A stretch of DNA of 64,000 nt, taken from assembly GCA_907165065.1 (NCBI GenBank), contig OU015530.1:43960965-44024964 (forward strand), written 5' to 3'. The DNA comes from Caprimulgus europaeus (lineage: Eukaryota > Chordata > Aves > Caprimulgiformes > Caprimulgidae). This document shows positions 1 to 12,700 of this stretch, in pieces. Each line of letters begins with the position of its first letter. Position 1 is the first letter of the stretch. Below the pieces are notes generated by a model, which worked only from the letters and a program-made list of their open reading frames with translations, did no database searches and was not told the origin of the DNA. The position numbers were made by a program, and so were the translations under genes.

Positions 1-648
1 AAACAAAACCCTAAAAAGAACAACGGTGGCAAATACATGTGATTGAGGCTTCCAAAAGACAGTACTCTCACCATTTTAAAGCTACACACAAACTAGTAAA
101 ACAAAAATCAATACATGTAAATTAGAATTGTGGCCCAGACAATCTCTCAGGCCAAATTGTCAGCATTTAGTACAAGTTAAAATCTGAACTCTGATTTTTT
201 TTTCCATGCACTTTTAGCTCTGTTATAACAACGGAGAAGAAAACCCCCACAACTATTTAAAAGAAAAAGAAACTTATTTCCAAAGTTCTATGGAACAACA
301 TTGTTTCACAGGTCAACTGGTTTTCATGAAATTCCAAACCCAATCCAGAGACTCAGAGGTCCAGATTGCAATCAATTTCTGAACCTTTTTATGTGTCCAT
401 CAGCACTGCAATCACTACACATTTATGAACATTACACACTTCCACAGCTGTATGGGGGACATATTCAGGAGTTAGCTTTAGTTATTAACCAAAAATCCTG
501 CTCTAAAAATCCCCAACTACCAAGAGGATAATGACATGACATGGCTGGAGATCTCTGCAATTCATATTTCTAAGGCTCAGAAAATTTCATTAATTGACTG
601 ACCCATCTTTTTTTAAGAGGGAGCAGAGGCAATGCCTGCCACACTCAC
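1..648 (-). other. EPC1: EPC1 intron 12, partial
   Basis: The sequence downstream of the exon 12 donor to the window edge. I looked for the next EPC1 exon on the minus strand (conserved SKTLDSASA motif) and did not see it. No repeat family was recognised. Confidence 0.8.
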
Positions 649-735
649 CTGCAGTGTCCCTTCTAAACACTTTACAGAATGGCTATGATGTAGATTCAGG
701 CGAAAGCCACTTTCCTGTTGGTTAGTTTCAAGGTT
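649..735 (-). CDS. EPC1: EPC1 coding exon 12 (aa 621-649)
   Basis: The acceptor is CAACTGTTGCCATAG and the donor GTGAGTGTG. The 29 codons are [20 protein letters not shown] followed by VKCLEGTLQ. They align at both ends with the mammalian EPC1 segment NLASNQQKSGFRLN...TLQ (from memory), but the middle (HHSHSVKC) is longer by about six codons. Phase 0 at both ends. The next exon, which should begin GFVSKTLDSASAQFAA in the mammalian protein, is not in the remaining 648 bases. Confidence 0.9.
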
Positions 736-3700
736 CTATGGCAACAGTTGACAATTAGAGATGAACCCTGGTGGGAAACAATGAGGGATAAATCATAGCA
801 CAGACAAATCCCTCACCTGTGATGTGTTGGCAGAAGAATTACTATTTGCTTGCTGTTGATGAATTTGTGCAAGCTGCTGTTTCTGCATTAGTGCCAGTTG
901 CTGTTGATGTTGCTGGTATTGTTCGGCTGTAAATGCTGAACAAAATATAAAACGAGAAAATACTATATCAAAATATGTAGGTGTTGTGTATATAAACACA
1001 TCTATTTTATAATTCTAAATAATAATCACCACAGCAAGTTCCTAAGAGCCTAATGCACCTTTATGGCAGAAAGGCTATTACCCTCCCAGAATTTTTTTGT
1101 TTAAATTAAGCCTTCCCTTTTTAAGCTGTTCAGTACATAGGCTTTAATTGCTCTGCTGCATTTCACTCAAGATACCAAAGAGGAGGAGAAGGGAACCAAA
1201 ACACAGTCAAAACCACCAAAAACTCTCTAATACATGACTGAAATGAAATTACAGGTAGAAATGGCATCACTGTTTCCACTTTGTGAAACTAAAGTATCTA
1301 CTTTATTAGTTAAGTAGGCTTATATGCAAAACTTGGGAAGGGCATGCTCTCAGCCCTCTCAGGTAGCATTTTGAAGGCAGCAAGTACCTCCAGCTAAGAT
1401 TTATATGTTATATGTTAACCTCCAGTTCTGATTTTGTTCCATCAATAAAGAATCTGATAGAACTACATCCTTCACTCTAAGATCTCTGAAAGGTGACTCA
1501 GTAGTCAGTGCATCACAAGCCAACTAGAATTTTATCTCACTAGCCCACAAAATTGACTAAAAAACCCACTATTCATATGGATTGACAAGGGGATGCCCAA
1601 TGGCACAGGGGTGAGGAGTCATTGGTTCATTGATTACTTCATAAAATGTCAGTATTTCCCCCCTAACGCTAAATTTACTTTTCCAAAATAAAAGGGAGTC
1701 TCAGTTTTCAATTTAAAATGGAATCAAGGCTGCAATGTGAATTTCCTTGCATATTCAGTCTAGGATACACCTTTCACATTTTTCCTTCAATTTTATCTTC
1801 AGATTGTAAAGATGTTCCCCAACAAGTGCTGTAAATAGCATTCATAGTCCTAGTGGAAGCTGGAATTTTGGGAAAGTTCATTACTATTTGGCAATAAGTC
1901 ACCAGCACACTTGAATCCTGTTCACAAATTGAAAGTTTTATTTATTTCATTATTTATTTAAACTAATCTACTCCTTCAGGCTTGCTTGCCTGAAGAAAAT
2001 CTGTTTCTATCAAAACTATAATAATCTCCTGCTTCTGGATACAACAGGATTCTGAAGAGCAATTGTCCCTTTTGTATCAACTTGAATACCAAGTCAATAC
2101 AAATGGCTGACCAAAAAAAGAATTAATATTTGGAAACAAACAGAGCAAACACTGCTGAGCATGCATTTTTCCAGTGGGTTTTGGTTTTGTTTGGGTTTTT
2201 TTTGGTTGTTTTTTTTTTTTTTAAAAAACATTGTTCCAAATCCTTCTGTTATGTACTGGAAATAGCACTAAATTATTACCAGCACTTTGCTATCTAAGGA
2301 CTTGAAGTTATAAATTTTTATTCAGCTGTTACATTCAAATTCCTATTTTTTTTAGGTAACATTCTTTATTAAATAGGGACATAGCACTTGTTTATATTGC
2401 CATGACAAATTACTTCCCACTACTGTTACAATTAAGTCTCCCTTCAACTTGTTTCATTTCTTAAATATTTTAAAGCTATTCCTAGAGGAACAACTTAGTA
2501 GTAACATGACTCATAAATGCCCTTACTAAAAAAAACGCCAAATTAGAATTCATAGACCAAATATTCAGAAGTTGGTTGTTTATATTTTAATTCTACTTTA
2601 TATAAAAAAAAATCTGAAGGGCTTTTAGTTTTAACTGACAGCAAACATAGAAGTTAGAGCAAGAAAGCTTTCACACACAAAGATTAGCATATAGAAAGCT
2701 GAGTAAGAGCAGAGGGAGAAAAATGGATGTAGTCTTCTGGTAACAATAGATATTTCATTTATATTGATCAGTTAGTAGTGACTTATTAATTAAATGTTTT
2801 TTATAAAACCTAAAATTTAGAATTGTTATGGTTTAGCCAACAGCATCAATGATATTGAAGGTTCTACGTATTAGTAAGGGATTTTATTCTACAGTATGAC
2901 ACTGTAAACATATTGCTTAGGAATAGGATGCATAAGTGTTGTAAATAAAGAGAACTTCCAGACTGACAAAGGGGAACGGGGGAAAAAAGGACACATTATA
3001 CCACCATCTTTGACTGAATTAAGATTAAAATCTCCACCGTCATAAACACGTCACTTTGGTCCACTTGAATAAGTAAAATTTATTAATAGCTTCAGTTTTT
3101 AAGCTTGAAGTGTATTTTAGATTTTAGCTACAAAATAGACCTGTAGGAAGCACAGTCATGTATGTTGGTTTAACCAACTCCAGAATATTGTTTTCTTTTA
3201 GAAAAAGAGTAAATAAAGTTTACTGAGACAAGCTGTGTTTGTTTAGGATAGCTATTATTTAGGACAGTCTTTAAGTGCTCCCCCTTCTTTCTGGAAGCAA
3301 CATTTAGAAGAACTGTATTTTTCAAATTGTGTATTAGTGTATTTCTTTTTAAGCAGTCTGTAACCCTTACAGCTCTAAGGTTCCCATCACTATTAAAACA
3401 GTTATATAGTTGTCAAAGTAAACAAGTGACAGAAGAACACTGCTACAATCACCCCCCCTCATCTATATTCAAACTGCTTCTCTTAATGCTGCTCAAATAT
3501 CCAAACACACTTACTAACACCACCTCAAAAAAGTAATGGAAATGGCTATTTACCTGTCATATCTGAAAATACACTCAAGATCAACTTATTTCAGGTTAAA
3601 ACATTCAGCAACATTTTTTATGCTTCCCTTATTAGGGGTAAAAGCTTACTAGACATTTCAAAATACTATTTACAACACCATCACCGATTTACTGTGAGAT

Positions 3701-6700
3701 TCTGAATTTATCAATTGCATCCAGTTTAGAAACACAACACTACCCATAAAGGACAGCTGCAAGCTACAGCTTTCTGAAACCATCTGACTGATATTCCTTT
3801 TCCATTCCACAGCCTATCCAGATATGTACCAGAAGAAGTTAATAGATCGTAATTACACAAGCTAGCTCCTCCTCCTCCGTGCTAAAGAAGCACTACATTG
3901 AAGGTTTTATTGAAAACATTATTATTATTGAGAAATATCTAAAACAAAATTAATCATTATTTCTTTTTCAGACTTGCAAACAAGGATAGCATATTTATTC
4001 CTCTTCTGTTAAAAGCCACCATATATTTTGCTCACTATCACTAGGTTTCTTCCCCTCCTGCTCTCAGAGTACAGCCTATATTACACTTCAGTTGAAAAAA
4101 CAGCCTATTGATTATGAGGTATAAGTTGCTTCTGAAAACCACCAGTCCCATGCACAAAAAGTGTTTGTATGTACTTTACATGAAAATACTTCCACCTATT
4201 TAACCTTACATTTTAATTTTCTGTGGCACACAACTGTGACTGGAATTGGGGAAGGCTCTCTGGGGAAATCATATATGTGCTCAGCACAGGGAAGTCACGG
4301 GTGTACATCTGCAGGCACAGTCCTAAACTTCTCAAAGAGCAAGTCTGAGTTCAACTGTCATTCAAGTAGAATGCATTGCAGAGCACAAAAATGCAGCTGC
4401 TATTAATGGATTAATTATATGGCTTGCAGAAAATATATTTTTCTGACCTGTAAAGCTAGCATAGATACAATTGCATGGGTGCCAAACTTAGTATCTTAAC
4501 ACTACCTAAGAACTTTATTCCAGAAATTTTATTACCTCTTCTTACTTTTATTCTACAGAAGAGAAAGGACACAGCTGAAAATCTTTCATCTGAGTCAGCA
4601 AAAAAAATGGTAAATGTAGAAGTAATAAAAATGAATGTTACTTTCTTTTGTGTCATACACTGGTCTTTATCTGCCTGTGAAAAAACAGCAGGCAAGAAGG
4701 AAGCCCAGACCTCTTCTGTACACTTTAAATCAGCAACCACGTTTCTAGTAACTCAGAAGAGTATTGCTACACAAAGCTACACAAAGTTACATATTCCTGA
4801 ATATTACTGGAGACCTTCAGTGCTTTAAAAAATAGTAAAGCAACAGACAACTGAACAACAGTTTCAAGTTAAAAAAAGGGACAAAACATAACATTCAACG
4901 TTTAAAGAAAACACATGGCATTTTAGAACAGATTCTTGCTTCCACAACTAGACAGGAGTGCAGTGTTTACAGACTCTTCTCAAACAGCATCTAATGGTCA
5001 TGGCTTCATTGTATAGTAATGACTATTTAATACTACAGAATTTACTGAATTGGGCAGTGACAAAACATCCAGTTTCATCCACTGCACAGAATCCAGTGAG
5101 GGGTGGAGGTGAGAACATCTCAGTCTCCACTACTGATACACTATAAATAAGAACATTATCATTTCTGAATATCTCAACTGTCTCTCACAGCTAACAACTG
5201 CACCTTCCCCCAAAACTTCTACATATGTTCTGAGACATTTTCAGTAATTTATGCAAGTCACCTGACTCCTTAAGTTAACCTAACCCAACTCCTTTCCTAA
5301 CCTTAAACATCAGGAACTTGTAAGGCACAACCCCACCTGGAGTTATCCGTATCTCAAGAACACTGTCAGAACACGGGCAGCTCAAGTTTTACTGAGAGAC
5401 CAGGCCACATGAATACTTCTTACTCGTTTGTTTGCAGCATACTGTTTTGAATTGGAACAATTAAAACTCAGTATGCTTCTGAATTGTTTCTGGTAGAATT
5501 CCAAATCAAGCTGTAACATTCCAGTTGATAACCTTCAGGATTTTAAGTCAGTACATTATGTTATGCTGTTATTCTCTTCATTTAACAGCTTGGGACAATG
5601 CAGGCACCTGTTCTGCAACTGTATTAGTGCTGTACTTTGGCAGCAAGATAAATGTTTTCTGGCTTACAGACTGCAAAAAGGAATGGAATGTAGGAGAAAG
5701 CTTCAGGAGTTTACTCTGAATACAAGGAAAGAAACATTATACATTACTGAGGCTGACTGACAGAATGAATCACTGCTTAGTACCTCCCTAGCGACAGCCA
5801 TGAATATTGTGTGATAACTCAATTTTTTTAACAACACACTGAATGTTTTCCTACAATCACTTACAGGACTATAAGCAAGATGTTTCTCATTTTGGGGATA
5901 ATTACGTTATCAAATGTTTGCCCAAATTAAGCCACTGAGTAGTATCTTTCAATTGGATGATTGTGTTTACATATTTACCAAATTCTGTGGTATGCTGGTA
6001 CTCAACAGGTATTGGTTTTTGGAGCACAGAATAACAGCAATGCTGTCAATGGAATTCTCAAAGATCCATAGTTCTAAGCAGTTCTATATTGCAATATAAA
6101 AATATTTTTACAGTGCTAACTAGTTTTACCACAGCATTTAACATGTACTAGCCTTACAATGTCATAGCTTACATTTAGCTTCTCTGCAAATGCAATTCCT
6201 CCCCAGAAGTGGTCAAACCCAGTGAGGAGAGGGGTTGGCTGTGGAATCTGTATAAACAGATTGGTCTTGTAGGATAAGCAGCCACAGCCTGCCCTCCTCA
6301 CTACTGCTGCAAGTTTTACTGTGAGGCGACTCACTAGTTGTCACTTTGTTTCCTTGAAGTAGGAAAATGCAGACTTATGAAAAAACTGACACCAAGAACC
6401 AGTTTGCTAAAAACCAGGAAGCATATCCTGGAAGCAGAAAACAAAGGTGTAAACTCCTGGTTTCCCTACTAGCATTCCTTTTCATTTCCTAAATGGAAGA
6501 TGCTCACTAGACTTGTCAGGGAAACCAAGCAATCTTTGTGGAGTAAACACAATGGCCTATCCAGGTAAGCATAAGTTTTTAAAATAAAGTTTAAAAAAAT
6601 ATTAATACTGAGACTAAAACAGCTTAATTAAAGCTTTCAGCAAATGCTCCAGTTCTGTTAAATACCTACAGAATTAGATATTTAAATTAGAGTAACTTAA

Positions 6701-9700
6701 AAAAGCAGTTGCTTCATGACATCAGGTTAAGTAGCTGTTCTCATGAGCAGAAATCTTATTTCAGCAGGAAAACTGAAGCACCAAGATTATATTGGGTGCA
6801 AAGAACCTCTCTAAAAATCCATTCACAGTACTGTTTTGTTTTGGCTTTTTTTCCCCTTTTTACAAGGGCAGGTAGGGATAGGACAAGGGCTAATGGCTTT
6901 AAACTGGAAGAGGGTAGATTTAAATGAGATATTAGGAAGAAATTATTTCCTGTGAGGGTGGTGAGACACTGGAACCGGTTGCCCAGAGAAGCTGTGGATG
7001 CCCCCTCCCTGGAAGTGTTCAAGGCCAGGCTGAATGAGGCTTTGAGCAACCTGGTCTAGTGGAAGGTGTCCCTGCTGATGTCAGGGGGGTTGGAACTAGA
7101 TGATCTTTAAGGTCCCTTCCAACCCAATCCATTCTATGATTCCCTGATCCTCCAGCTGAAATGATGGCCATTAAAAAGGCAGTTTCAATCAGGTAACAGA
7201 AGAAAGATCACACAGCTAAAGCTTCCAATTAAGAAATCACATAAACTACAGAACTGCTGAAGTGTGTGTAAAAATGATATATCATATTACAACAACTGCT
7301 TAAGGGAAATACATGAAAACATCATATCCCTGCTGGATAAGGAAACAATTAGTGGTTACTAATGCCAAAGAGCATGCAAAGCAAACATCATTCACAATAC
7401 CAAGTAATCCAGAACATCACATTTTTTATCTCTATCTTATGAGAGATGTTATCTGGCTTACATTGCCTGGTTAAAGATTTTCTACTGTATAGCAAGTTCT
7501 CACCAGTGAATTCAGAAGATTGGAGAGACTTAGAGCCATCAGTGTGATTTAGTATTTGATGCACCAGGCCCAAAGATGTTTCACTTTCTGAAAAGAAGTT
7601 CAAGATTGATTTTACTTAAACATTGCATTATTAGACACTATGAGAACATGAATCATCATGCCCTTGATTACTACTACAACAGCCTTTTACTTCAGCCCAA
7701 CAGAACTTAAGTGTGAAATTCCTAACACCAGAACTCTAGACTTAAATATTATAAACTAGATATAAGATCTCTATATGCACTCCCTACTTCATAGCACAAG
7801 AAAAACAGAAAAAAAAAAATTAATGAGGATTTTTACTAGCCACTAAATGAAAGCTAGAAACACTTGCTATGCATTTATATTTGTTTGCTCATCATTCTTA
7901 AGATGAGTTGCCACCAAAATGTCACAGGCCAGTTGGTTTACACCGTCTACTCCACAGTTATAAACGTGGCCATCCTTGCATGGGATGCAGATGAAGTTTA
8001 ACAGTTTACACAAGCCCAAAGATCCAGCACTTTGAAGCAAAGTATTACTCCAACTGGGTTGAAGCTGAATGAGAAAATCTAGTAACTACAAAGTCTCAAT
8101 GTCTCCATTGCTCAGATGTGCTCAGATGTTTTAGTAAGTGTTGACTCTTCCCACACCCCCAGTCACATTTCCCAGAATAAAGAGGCTTTTCCTTTTAAGA
8201 TTTCCTCCTTCAACTAAGCCTAGGGTGGGCTATAAAACATCTTTTACTCCCAAGGCCATGGCTGCTTCAACTAGGATCTCAACATCTCAGCCACAAATGG
8301 ACCAAGACTTAAGTTTTGATGATAACTGAAAATGGACATTACAAATGTCAGTATTTTTCACGACCAAGTTTACCCTGCAATGTAGAAAACAAGCATTTGG
8401 AAAAGGGAAAACAGTAAAACAGATAGCAGTGTTGAGACTATTACAGATTAAAAGGGCTAAATAAGAAGACCTAAACACAGCCAGTGATGGCATGAAAGCA
8501 ATGAAAAGGCAGGACAAGTCCTGCTCTGATGCAAGGAACTGCCACAAGGATTGAGGGGCTTCCTCCTGCTTCTTTTCAGGAAGGGGATGCCCAAGGACAG
8601 GAATTGGGCATCCTTAATGAGAACAGTATAGATTCATCCAACAACATCACAAATTTGGAGATGGAAATGGAAGCATAGTTCACCATCCTGTTAGACCCCC
8701 AACTGTGCAAACTTGCTTTTAAAAAGCAGATTAAAAGGTACAGGAAAGCATCCAAGTTTACTGGGGGAAAATATTATTTCTATGGAACTCTCTCAGAAAC
8801 AGTTACTGAATAGCAAAGCACAACTTGCAGCACATCATCTAAATCTCTAGTTTACAGTAAAGTGCGAGGCAAGCCACTCTGGATTCTTTAACTATATTCT
8901 CGATGCCTGCAATTTTTCATATACAGTAAGGTCCACAATCCCAAACATCATAACTAAGAATATTCAGTAAGGCTTCTGCTAGAATACTAAGCCTCTTCTC
9001 AAGAAAGAGTAACAATTTCAGTGAGCAGACTCTAGTTAACTGCTAGCCTCTTTACTCTCTTGACAGCTCACAGACTTTCTTTTCAAAGTGACCCAGCTGC
9101 TCACTGAAGAAGGTAGAAGAGAAGAGAATGTAAGAGAGTTGCCTGGTCTTACTGTGGAGCCTGGGAACCAGTGCTCAGATCTTTCACTAGTGACTAGTAT
9201 CTGTGGTCTGCCTCCTAAACACAAGATGGCAACAGAATTATACAGGCTGTGCAGTTTTAAATGTCTCACAATTTTTATTACTAAATGCAAGCATCCAAAA
9301 ATATGAACGTAACATATTTAGCAGTCTCCAGCATAAAGCACAGTCTCTCTGTAATGTGATGCAGTTCAAAGACTATCGTTTGCCTGGCAGAACTAAATCA
9401 ATTAATCTAACAAGGAAGACTGAATTCCCGGGACGTAAGTGCTTCAGATGTATGTTCATGCCTACTGCACACGCCAGACTTCAGACACAAGCTCCATCTC
9501 TGAAGATTATGATTCAGAAACTTGATGAGATTAGATACAGGCTCCTTTTCTGAAGTAACTGTGTTGAATTTTGTTCAGAATGAGTATCCTCCCCACTGAA
9601 CAAGTTACTCTTCCACAAGAATCATGCTTTTACACTCCTGCCTGCTTTTTAATGGCGTTCTATAAAACATAAACCTGAAGATCCTTGAATTGGCTCTTTT

Positions 9701-12700
9701 TGTAAGAGGGCAAAGAATGCTTTTTTGTATTTTTCCAGTAAGATGAAAAGGAACCACTCTCTTCAAAAGCAGTGCTACTTTTCTTGGCCACTTGATCCTG
9801 CTGCCAAAGTCTCTACCCTTCAGCACATGACAAGTCCAGTACAAGTCCCATTTTCAGGTAACTCGAAAGGGATTCTTTTTAAGGCATCTCTTCTCAGTTT
9901 ACACCCAAAATCTCAATGTAACAACTTCATCTTTGACAGATCTTTTATGCTGAGCACTCTGAAAGACAGGACCAGAATAATTTCCATTTCTTCAGAGTCA
10001 AGGGCATTTCAAAATGTTTATAAAATGCCCGGCTCTTTGGGGAAAACTCACTCTGATCTTCAGGATGAAAACCAGTGCTTCCTGTAGTCAGAGAATGCTA
10101 TGTCACAGCACAGCTTTATAACACGTGCTCTGATTAACAGAAGACCTGAGATACCATCTCAACTTCATGCCTGTGTTTGCCATGTATAACAGAGTTGAAA
10201 AACAAAGTTTTCCACAAGTTTTCCATGTCAGCAGCGTATTGTCTGGATCATTCAAGGTGGAAAAAGGTCAAGACTTCTCTAAACTTAGGGAAACAGACAA
10301 AACTTACCATGGGATGGTGCACAATAAACACAGCAACATGACCACCTCTCCTGGCTACTACAGAATCTGAGGATGAGCTTCATCTTAAAGGTAAGCAGTA
10401 TGGTTTGACCACAACTCACAGTAGCAGCAAAAGGATAAAAGGATTTTTAAAAATAGAGATGCATTAGCAAGTTTTTTCTGCTCAAAAGACCTACTGCCAC
10501 TTCAAAAACCTAAAAGGCAAAGAGAAACACACCTATAAAATCTACACCCACAACAAACTCCCAGCTTTAAAGACAGCTAAGAAAAAGAAACAGGGACACT
10601 CTACAGGGTTGTAAATCTGCAGTAGTGACTATCAGAAAAACTTTAGTACAGATGTTAGATGCCTGATGTTCTCTACAGTATTCACTACGGAAAGTAAGAA
10701 GATACAACTCAGCAGCTGCAGCCCCAGCTGACATGCACTTTTGAAGAAGTCCAACAAAACATACAAACACACCTGTAATCTGTGTAGACAACATATCTTA
10801 AAGAACCCTTTAAGGAACTTAAAAAAGAACACTAGAAAACAGAATGGCACCAAGATGAACTAGATTCTATGCTTGTTTCAAACATCCACACCTAAACAGA
10901 CGGTCACCATTACATCACATACACAAGAGCTCAAATACACCTCCAATGCTACAAGAATCCTGATCAAGGTTATAAATTATTACATGGGTAGAATCTACCT
11001 GGTTATATTAATAACAGGTGACTATCCAAAGACTGCAGTAACTAATTTAAAGTATACTTATTAATTCAGACATAGTTATTTTTTTTATTCAGCACTTAAT
11101 TCCTGTCTCGGATCTTAATAAAAATCTGAAATCTAAACTCGGCAACATTTAAATTTGGAAAAGCTTGGAATACTAACTTAAATATTTTACACAGATGATA
11201 AACCATCAGCATAGAATTCCAAGCACAAATGAATCTAATATGCTAGGTACTTACATGTATGCATTACTCTCCCACAGGCTTAAAAATACAACCACACAAT
11301 CAAAACCTTGTACAGAACTCATTGCCATAAATAACAATTGCATTTAATTCCTAAATTATCTACATAAGTATCTTAATAATCTATTTAAGGAAAAAAGATT
11401 CTATTGGGAGGGGGGGTGTGTGTTTATTTACAAACACGCACACAAAGACATAGGTTTTAAACTCAGACAATTTTTCAAGTCTGCATGATTTTTCAGATGT
11501 CACATATTGCCCATTAATACTTTACAGTGTATTTATAATCTATTCATCACGTAAGAGTTTTGTTTTCACACTAGTAAACTGGCTACCATTTTATCACAGA
11601 TCAGACTGGCCACTAGACAGAGGATGCTCTCATTCAGTTCTAGACTGTCTACTGATTTCAAACACTGGAGGGGCGGAATTTAAACACCAAAAGCCGTACT
11701 TAGATCACAAACCAGAACCATCGGTTTCAGCCCTAATACATTTCCAGCAAGAAGAGTCATAAAAGAGAAAAAAATGGGGGATGGAGGCAAGGACCTACTC
11801 TAGGTCAGTATGGAGAGGAAGCAGAAAAAAACTGCCCACTAAGTCTAAAAATGCAAGGAGGAAGAATTTTCAGAAAAAAAAACCAAACCCAGGTGGTGCA
11901 GGAAGGAAAGGTGCAAAATATACTGGAAAATAGGAGGATTAAAGTAATCTGATTCTAGGGTAGAACTTTGAGCAAACCTCCAAAACACCCCACAACTTGG
12001 GGAGTTTATTAGTTATCTGCAGCATCTCCCTCCACCCCACTCCTACATTATCCAGGTTTTCTAATTTATTTCCAAAGCCGTAATTCAAACTAGCAAGGTA
12101 AACTTGATTCTAGAGACTCCTTACAAAATGGTGGTCAACTTTTAAAGTTATTTCTTTGTAAAAAAACTGCATCACTTTACTTCCTATAAAATGATGACAT
12201 TTAACACACTGACTGATCAAAATCAACAGTTATCTAAGTTACTCTGTAAATATGTAATTATCAGTCTTACAGTGTTGGAGAACCCAAAGAGTGACGTTAT
12301 GCAATAGTATTCCAATTAGAAAACAACTGAAATCACATCAAATTTTCTTAGAGTGAGGTCCTCAATTCAGATGCACCAGTAGGGGTGGGCTGGGTATTTT
12401 TTGGATGGGAAATGGCATTTAATTTCACATAAGTTCAAATAAGATTTCATAACATGCCAGGATTTTAAATGCAAACATTTTAACTAAACATTTCCCACCA
12501 CCACCGCAACTTGTACTAGAAAAAATTTGGAATGTAATATTTATATCAACATTTCAATTATGTATTTTTAATGTTAAAAATCCAGATCTTCAGAGTCAAT
12601 TTAAACCCTATACAACACTGGTCTCTAAACCTTTGTTATTTCCAAATTCAAAATTACATACCAAGGTAGTATTTGCATCAGTTTGAGATGCAGTGCACTA

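Noticed and set aside
4475-4828. 117-codon plus-strand frame in intron 10
   Set aside because: Antisense to EPC1, no known domain, composition like translated AT-rich intron, no splice or start context; a minus-strand frame of similar length overlaps it.
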